A stretch of DNA of 64,000 nt from Treponema sp. OMZ 787 (lineage in GTDB: Bacteria > Spirochaetota > Spirochaetia > Treponematales > Treponemataceae): positions 1,798,001-1,862,000 of the forward strand of contig NZ_CP051198.1 of NCBI RefSeq assembly GCF_024181225.1, given 5' to 3'. Under the pieces are notes generated by a model. It ran no database searches. It saw only the letters and a list, made by a program, of their open reading frames with translations, and had not been told where the DNA came from. The translations under genes were made by a program, and so were the position numbers. How positions within the stretch are numbered: position 1 is the stretch's first letter; every line of letters begins with the position of its first letter. Below, piece by piece: positions 60,538 to 64,000 of this stretch.

Positions 60538-62522
60538 AGCAGTTTAAACTTATTTCGGATTATAAACCCTCAGGAGATCAGGGAGAAGCCATCAAGGCTC
60601 TTTCAGAAGGGATAATTGCAGGCGATAAATTTCAAACCCTTAAAGGAGTTACGGGCTCGGGGAAAACTTTTACGATGGCAAATATAATTCAAGCCGTGCA
60701 AAAACCGACCCTCATCATAAGCCACAACAAAACCTTGGCAGCCCAGCTGTACAGAGAATTTAAAACCTTTTTCCCGGAAAATGCCGTCGAATACTTTGTC
60801 TCTTATTACGACTACTATCAGCCCGAAGCCTATGTGCCTGCCCGCGACCTTTATATAGAAAAAGACGCTTCAATAAACGACGAGATTGACCGCCTCCGCC
60901 TTTCGGCAACTTTCAGCCTTATGGAAAGAAAGGACGTTATAGTCGTTTCTACAGTTTCATGTATTTACGGTTTAGGCCTTCCCGAATCGTGGAGGGATTT
61001 ACGCATAACCATAGAAAAGGGCGTGAACACCGAAATCGAAAAATTAAAAAAACAGCTTATAAGTTTGCAGTACGAAAGAAACGATGCAGTCCTCGAGCGG
61101 GGCCGCTTCCGCGTCAAAGGCGACGTTATGGAAATTTTTCCGGCCTACATGGAAGATGCCTACAGGGTCGAATTCGATTGGGAAGAAATCGTACGCATAA
61201 GAAAATTTAATCCGATTTCCGGAGAGGTGCTTCAAGAATATGAGGAGCTTTCTATTTATCCTGCAAAGCACTTTGTAATGCCCGAAGATGCCATTCCCAA
61301 TGCCCTTGAAAGAATAAAAAAAGAATTGGAAGAAAGGCTGAACATTTTGCACAAAGAAGGAAAGCTCCTTGAAGCCGAAAGGTTAAAAACCAGAACCGAG
61401 TACGATATAGAAATGCTTTCGGAGATGGGCTATTGCCCCGGCATCGAAAACTACTCGGCTCCCATAGCAAACAGAAAACCCGGAGAGCCTCCAGCAACCC
61501 TCTTTCATTATTTCCCCGAGGACTTTTTATTGTTCATGGATGAAAGCCATGTTACCTTTCCGCAGGTAGGAGCCATGTATGAGGGGGATAGGAGCAGAAA
61601 ACAAAACCTTGTAGACTTCGGCTTCCGTCTTCCCTGCGCCTTAGACAACCGCCCTTTAAAAATCGGCGAGTTTGAAAAGATGCTCAATCAGGCAGTCTTT
61701 GTTTCCGCAACGCCTGGCCCAAAAGAAATAAAATATTCTACACGCATTGTCGAACAAGTAATACGCCCCACAGGCCTTTTGGATCCTATCATCGAGATTC
61801 ATAAAAGCGAAGGACAGATGGAGCATATCTATGATGAGGTTATGAAGCGCATTGCAAAAAAAGAAAGAAGCTTGATTTTGACCCTTACAAAAAAAATGGC
61901 CGAAGACCTCACCGATTATTTAACCGGCCTTGCCTTAAAGGTAAAATATATTCACAGCGAGGTTGAAACAATAGAGAGAGTCGAAATCTTAAAAGGCTTG
62001 CGTGCAGGGGAATTCGATGTGCTTATAGGAATAAACCTTTTAAGAGAGGGTATCGACTTACCCGAAGTTTCTTTTATAGGAATTCTCGATGCAGACAAGA
62101 TAGGTTTTTTGCGTTCTACTACGAGTCTTATTCAGATTGTAGGACGGGCCGCCCGAAACGAAAACGGCAAGGTTGTTATGTATGCCGACAGAATAAGCGG
62201 TGCGATGAAAGAAACAATTGAAGAAACAAACCGCCGCCGCTCAATTCAGGAAGCCTATAACAAGGAACACGGTATAACACCAAAGACAATAAAGAAAGCC
62301 ATCGAAGATATTTTAACCAGAGAAAACGAAATCAAAAAAGAAGCAGCCCTTGCAGAGGCCGGCCCCCTTATAAGCAGCCTAAATATTTTAAACCCTGCCG
62401 ACAGAAAAAAACTTATCAAAAAACTCGAAGCCCAAATGGCAGAATACGCCGACATGCTCATGTTTGAAGAGGCTGCCGTTATAAGAGATAAGATAGAAGA
62501 AGTAAGAAGAATAGGAAGCTAG
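60534..62522 (+). CDS. uvrB: Excinuclease ABC subunit B
   Basis: The 662-residue protein is normal for UvrB. Walker A is GVTGSGKTFTMA (about 38-49). The beta-hairpin YYDYYQPEAYVP follows, then helicase motifs LLFMDESHVTFPQVG and FVSATPGP, GRAARNENGKVVMYAD, and a C-terminal UVR motif (LEAQMAEYADMLMFEEAA). It unwinds damaged DNA with UvrA. It starts 4 bp inside nnr. Confidence 0.97.
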   Translation: MKQFKLISDYKPSGDQGEAIKALSEGIIAGDKFQTLKGVTGSGKTFTMANIIQAVQKPTLIISHNKTLAAQLYREFKTFFPENAVEYFVSYYDYYQPEAYVPARDLYIEKDASINDEIDRLRLSATFSLMERKDVIVVSTVSCIYGLGLPESWRDLRITIEKGVNTEIEKLKKQLISLQYERNDAVLERGRFRVKGDVMEIFPAYMEDAYRVEFDWEEIVRIRKFNPISGEVLQEYEELSIYPAKHFVMPEDAIPNALERIKKELEERLNILHKEGKLLEAERLKTRTEYDIEMLSEMGYCPGIENYSAPIANRKPGEPPATLFHYFPEDFLLFMDESHVTFPQVGAMYEGDRSRKQNLVDFGFRLPCALDNRPLKIGEFEKMLNQAVFVSATPGPKEIKYSTRIVEQVIRPTGLLDPIIEIHKSEGQMEHIYDEVMKRIAKKERSLILTLTKKMAEDLTDYLTGLALKVKYIHSEVETIERVEILKGLRAGEFDVLIGINLLREGIDLPEVSFIGILDADKIGFLRSTTSLIQIVGRAARNENGKVVMYADRISGAMKETIEETNRRRSIQEAYNKEHGITPKTIKKAIEDILTRENEIKKEAALAEAGPLISSLNILNPADRKKLIKKLEAQMAEYADMLMFEEAAVIRDKIEEVRRIGS

Positions 62523-62539
62523 GAAGCCGGTAGGAATTT

Positions 62540-63271
62540 ATGGATATAAAAATTTTAAATGTAGGAAAAAAATACGGCACATCGCATATTACAAAGGCTC
62601 TTGATTCGGTGAGCTTTACGGTAAAAAGCGGTGAGTTTATTGCGATTATGGGGCCGTCGGGTTCCGGAAAAACGAGCCTTTTAAACATCATTGCTGCAAT
62701 CGATACGGCTTCGGAGGGAAGCGTTCTTTTCGGAGATTTTGAGCTTACAAAAGCTTCAGCCGCAAACCTTGCCGAATTTAGAAAAAACAACTTAGGCTTC
62801 GTCTTTCAAAATTACAATCTCCTTGACACCTTAACCTTAGAAGAAAACATCTTACTTGCGTTGAGCCTTAACAAGCAAAGCAAAAAAGAAATGCTGGAGA
62901 GGGCAAAGGAATTGCAAGAGAATTTCGGGATTTACGGACTTCGCAACAAATATCCGCATGAGGTTTCAGGTGGAGAAAAACAGCGCTGTGCCTGTGCGCG
63001 GGCACTTGCAAATAAGCCTGCCCTTGTTTTAGCAGATGAGCCGACCGGAGCCTTGGACTCTCATTCGGCACAAATTCTTTTGGAAACCTTTCAAAAGATG
63101 AACAGTGAAATGCACACCAGCATTTTGATGGTAACACATGATGTATTTTCAGCTTCTTATGCTAAAAGGCTTCTTTTTTTAAAGGACGGAAAATTGGTAA
63201 AAGAACTTTGCCGCAATGATAAAGACCGTAAAACATTTATGTCTGAAATTTATGATGAACTTTCTTTATAG
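62540..63271 (+). CDS. ABC transporter ATP-binding protein, BceA-type
   Basis: The 243-residue ATPase has Walker A GPSGSGKTS, Q-loop FVFQNYNLLDTL, signature VSGGEKQRCACARAL and Walker B ALVLADEPTGALDS, the pattern of the MacB/LolD/BceA group. It is followed by an FtsX-like permease gene, so the pair is a BceAB-type exporter or bacitracin-resistance-type system. Confidence 0.9.
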   Translation: MDIKILNVGKKYGTSHITKALDSVSFTVKSGEFIAIMGPSGSGKTSLLNIIAAIDTASEGSVLFGDFELTKASAANLAEFRKNNLGFVFQNYNLLDTLTLEENILLALSLNKQSKKEMLERAKELQENFGIYGLRNKYPHEVSGGEKQRCACARALANKPALVLADEPTGALDSHSAQILLETFQKMNSEMHTSILMVTHDVFSASYAKRLLFLKDGKLVKELCRNDKDRKTFMSEIYDELSL

Positions 63272-63317
63272 CCCTTTCGCCTTTAGAGCCATAGTAAAAG
63301 AGTGAGGATTATCCATA

Positions 63318-64000
63318 ATGTTTAAAAAATTAGCTTTTAATAATGCAAAAAAATCGGCAAAAGATTACGCCCTTTTTATATTCTCGATGATACAAATAAG
63401 TGCACTTCTTTATGCATTTAATTCTTTTATATTTGATTCTTCAATAAAATCTTTTATATTGCAGGAAGGCACCTCCGCAGCATTAATAGGGCTTGCCGAC
63501 TTTTTTATTTTGTTTATTGCAGCATGGCTTGTGCGCTACATGATCTTTTTTATGATGAACACGCGAAGCCGCGAATTCGCAATTTACCAACTCATCGGTA
63601 TTCCGCCAAAAAAAATTGCCCGCATCTTTGTACGGGAAAATGCACTTTTAGGCTTCGGCTCCTTTTGTATCGGCATACCTGTAGGCATTTTAGTGCAGGG
63701 CTTTTTAAAATACATCTTCTTTTTCTTTACAAGTCAAAAAATAGGAGCCCTTTTTTCGTTCCAATTGTGGGGGCTGACAATTGCATTCGGCATGTATTCA
63801 TTTTTTTATCTTCTTGCCCTTTTACGGAGCGGGAGAAAATTAAAAAAATTAAGTATACAAAAATTACTTCTTGCCGAAGCCGAACATGAAAAGCCTAAGG
63901 TAAAAAAACATACGCTTTTATCGATAATATGTTTTGTGATTTCTATTGCTTTTTTTATTCATTATTTTATTATGCTCTTTACATACAGTATGAAAAATAG
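63318..64000 (+). CDS. FtsX-like permease, BceB-type, partial
   Basis: ATG at 63318-63320 opens a frame that runs off the window end after 227 codons. It begins MFKKLAFNNAKKSAKDYALF and has at least four membrane segments. RSREFAIYQLIGIPPKKIAR is the cytoplasmic FtsX motif (about 78-97). BceB permeases extrude or sense peptide antibiotics with the ATPase encoded upstream. GAGGA precedes the ATG by about nine bases. Confidence 0.85.
   Translation, partial: MFKKLAFNNAKKSAKDYALFIFSMIQISALLYAFNSFIFDSSIKSFILQEGTSAALIGLADFFILFIAAWLVRYMIFFMMNTRSREFAIYQLIGIPPKKIARIFVRENALLGFGSFCIGIPVGILVQGFLKYIFFFFTSQKIGALFSFQLWGLTIAFGMYSFFYLLALLRSGRKLKKLSIQKLLLAEAEHEKPKVKKHTLLSIICFVISIAFFIHYFIMLFTYSMKN

Noticed and set aside
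1-64000. tRNA, rRNA, riboswitch or insertion-sequence genes
   Set aside because: None was recognised by reading; an automated scan (tRNAscan-SE, Infernal, ISfinder) would be needed to exclude short ones.

Overview
The window looks like a chromosomal segment of a host-associated Treponema, close to T. denticola. The main grounds are two FlaA-type flagellar sheath proteins in tandem, a FapA/MinD-like/Lgt/NadE gene string, a V-type ATPase subunit E with its DUF2764 partner, an Rnf-like electron-transport cluster and the low-to-middling GC. This is inference from gene content; no rRNA, tRNA or CRISPR array was seen.

Positions 1-16953 (all minus strand) are a surface-polysaccharide locus. It holds a partial Wzy/EpsG-type polymerase, a glycosyltransferase, a Wzx flippase and several decorating enzymes: an acetyltransferase, a formyltransferase, an AsnB-like amidotransferase, a FemAB/GNAT-like protein and a polysaccharide deacetylase. 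Scattered through it are all five enzymes of the UDP-ManNAc(3NAc)A pathway, WbpA, WbpB/WlbA, WbpE, WbpD and WbpI. Three nucleotidyltransferase/HEPN (MntA-HepT type) pairs and a decayed AbiEii-like pair lie between these sugar genes. The first 11.5 kb is visibly AT-rich, as expected of an exchanged glycan locus.

Positions 17227-26617 hold a CBS-domain pseudogene, two small unknown genes, the FlaA-like pair, and a divergent plus-strand run: HD phosphohydrolase, ComFB-like protein, PurQ, SH3 lipoprotein and ABC-F ATPase. Positions 26674-37475 are minus strand: a DUF4143 ATPase behind a 23-bp tandem repeat, then the operon membrane protein - MinD-like - FapA - Lgt - NadE - DedA, and a GH57-like protein whose catalytic motif is lost. 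Positions 37567-42952 are an Rnf-like operon (A, E, G, D, C plus a large membrane protein) in which many cofactor motifs are altered and RnfB is absent.

Positions 42958-64000 are mixed housekeeping and accessory genes: DUF212 protein, RluA, a chemoreceptor, a DUF4026 protein, a Zn/Cd ATPase with its ArsR repressor and operator, V-ATPase subunit E plus DUF2764 without the following subunits, HicAB, CoaD, a YefM antitoxin beside a deleted YoeB toxin, an M48-like pseudo-peptidase, an RNB nuclease, an unknown AT-rich gene, Nnr, UvrB and a BceAB-type ABC transporter cut by the window end.

A recurrent signal is a -35/-10 promoter whose -10 box is followed by exactly six bases and then the start codon, with no Shine-Dalgarno sequence. 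It is seen at six genes on both strands and suggests leaderless mRNAs.
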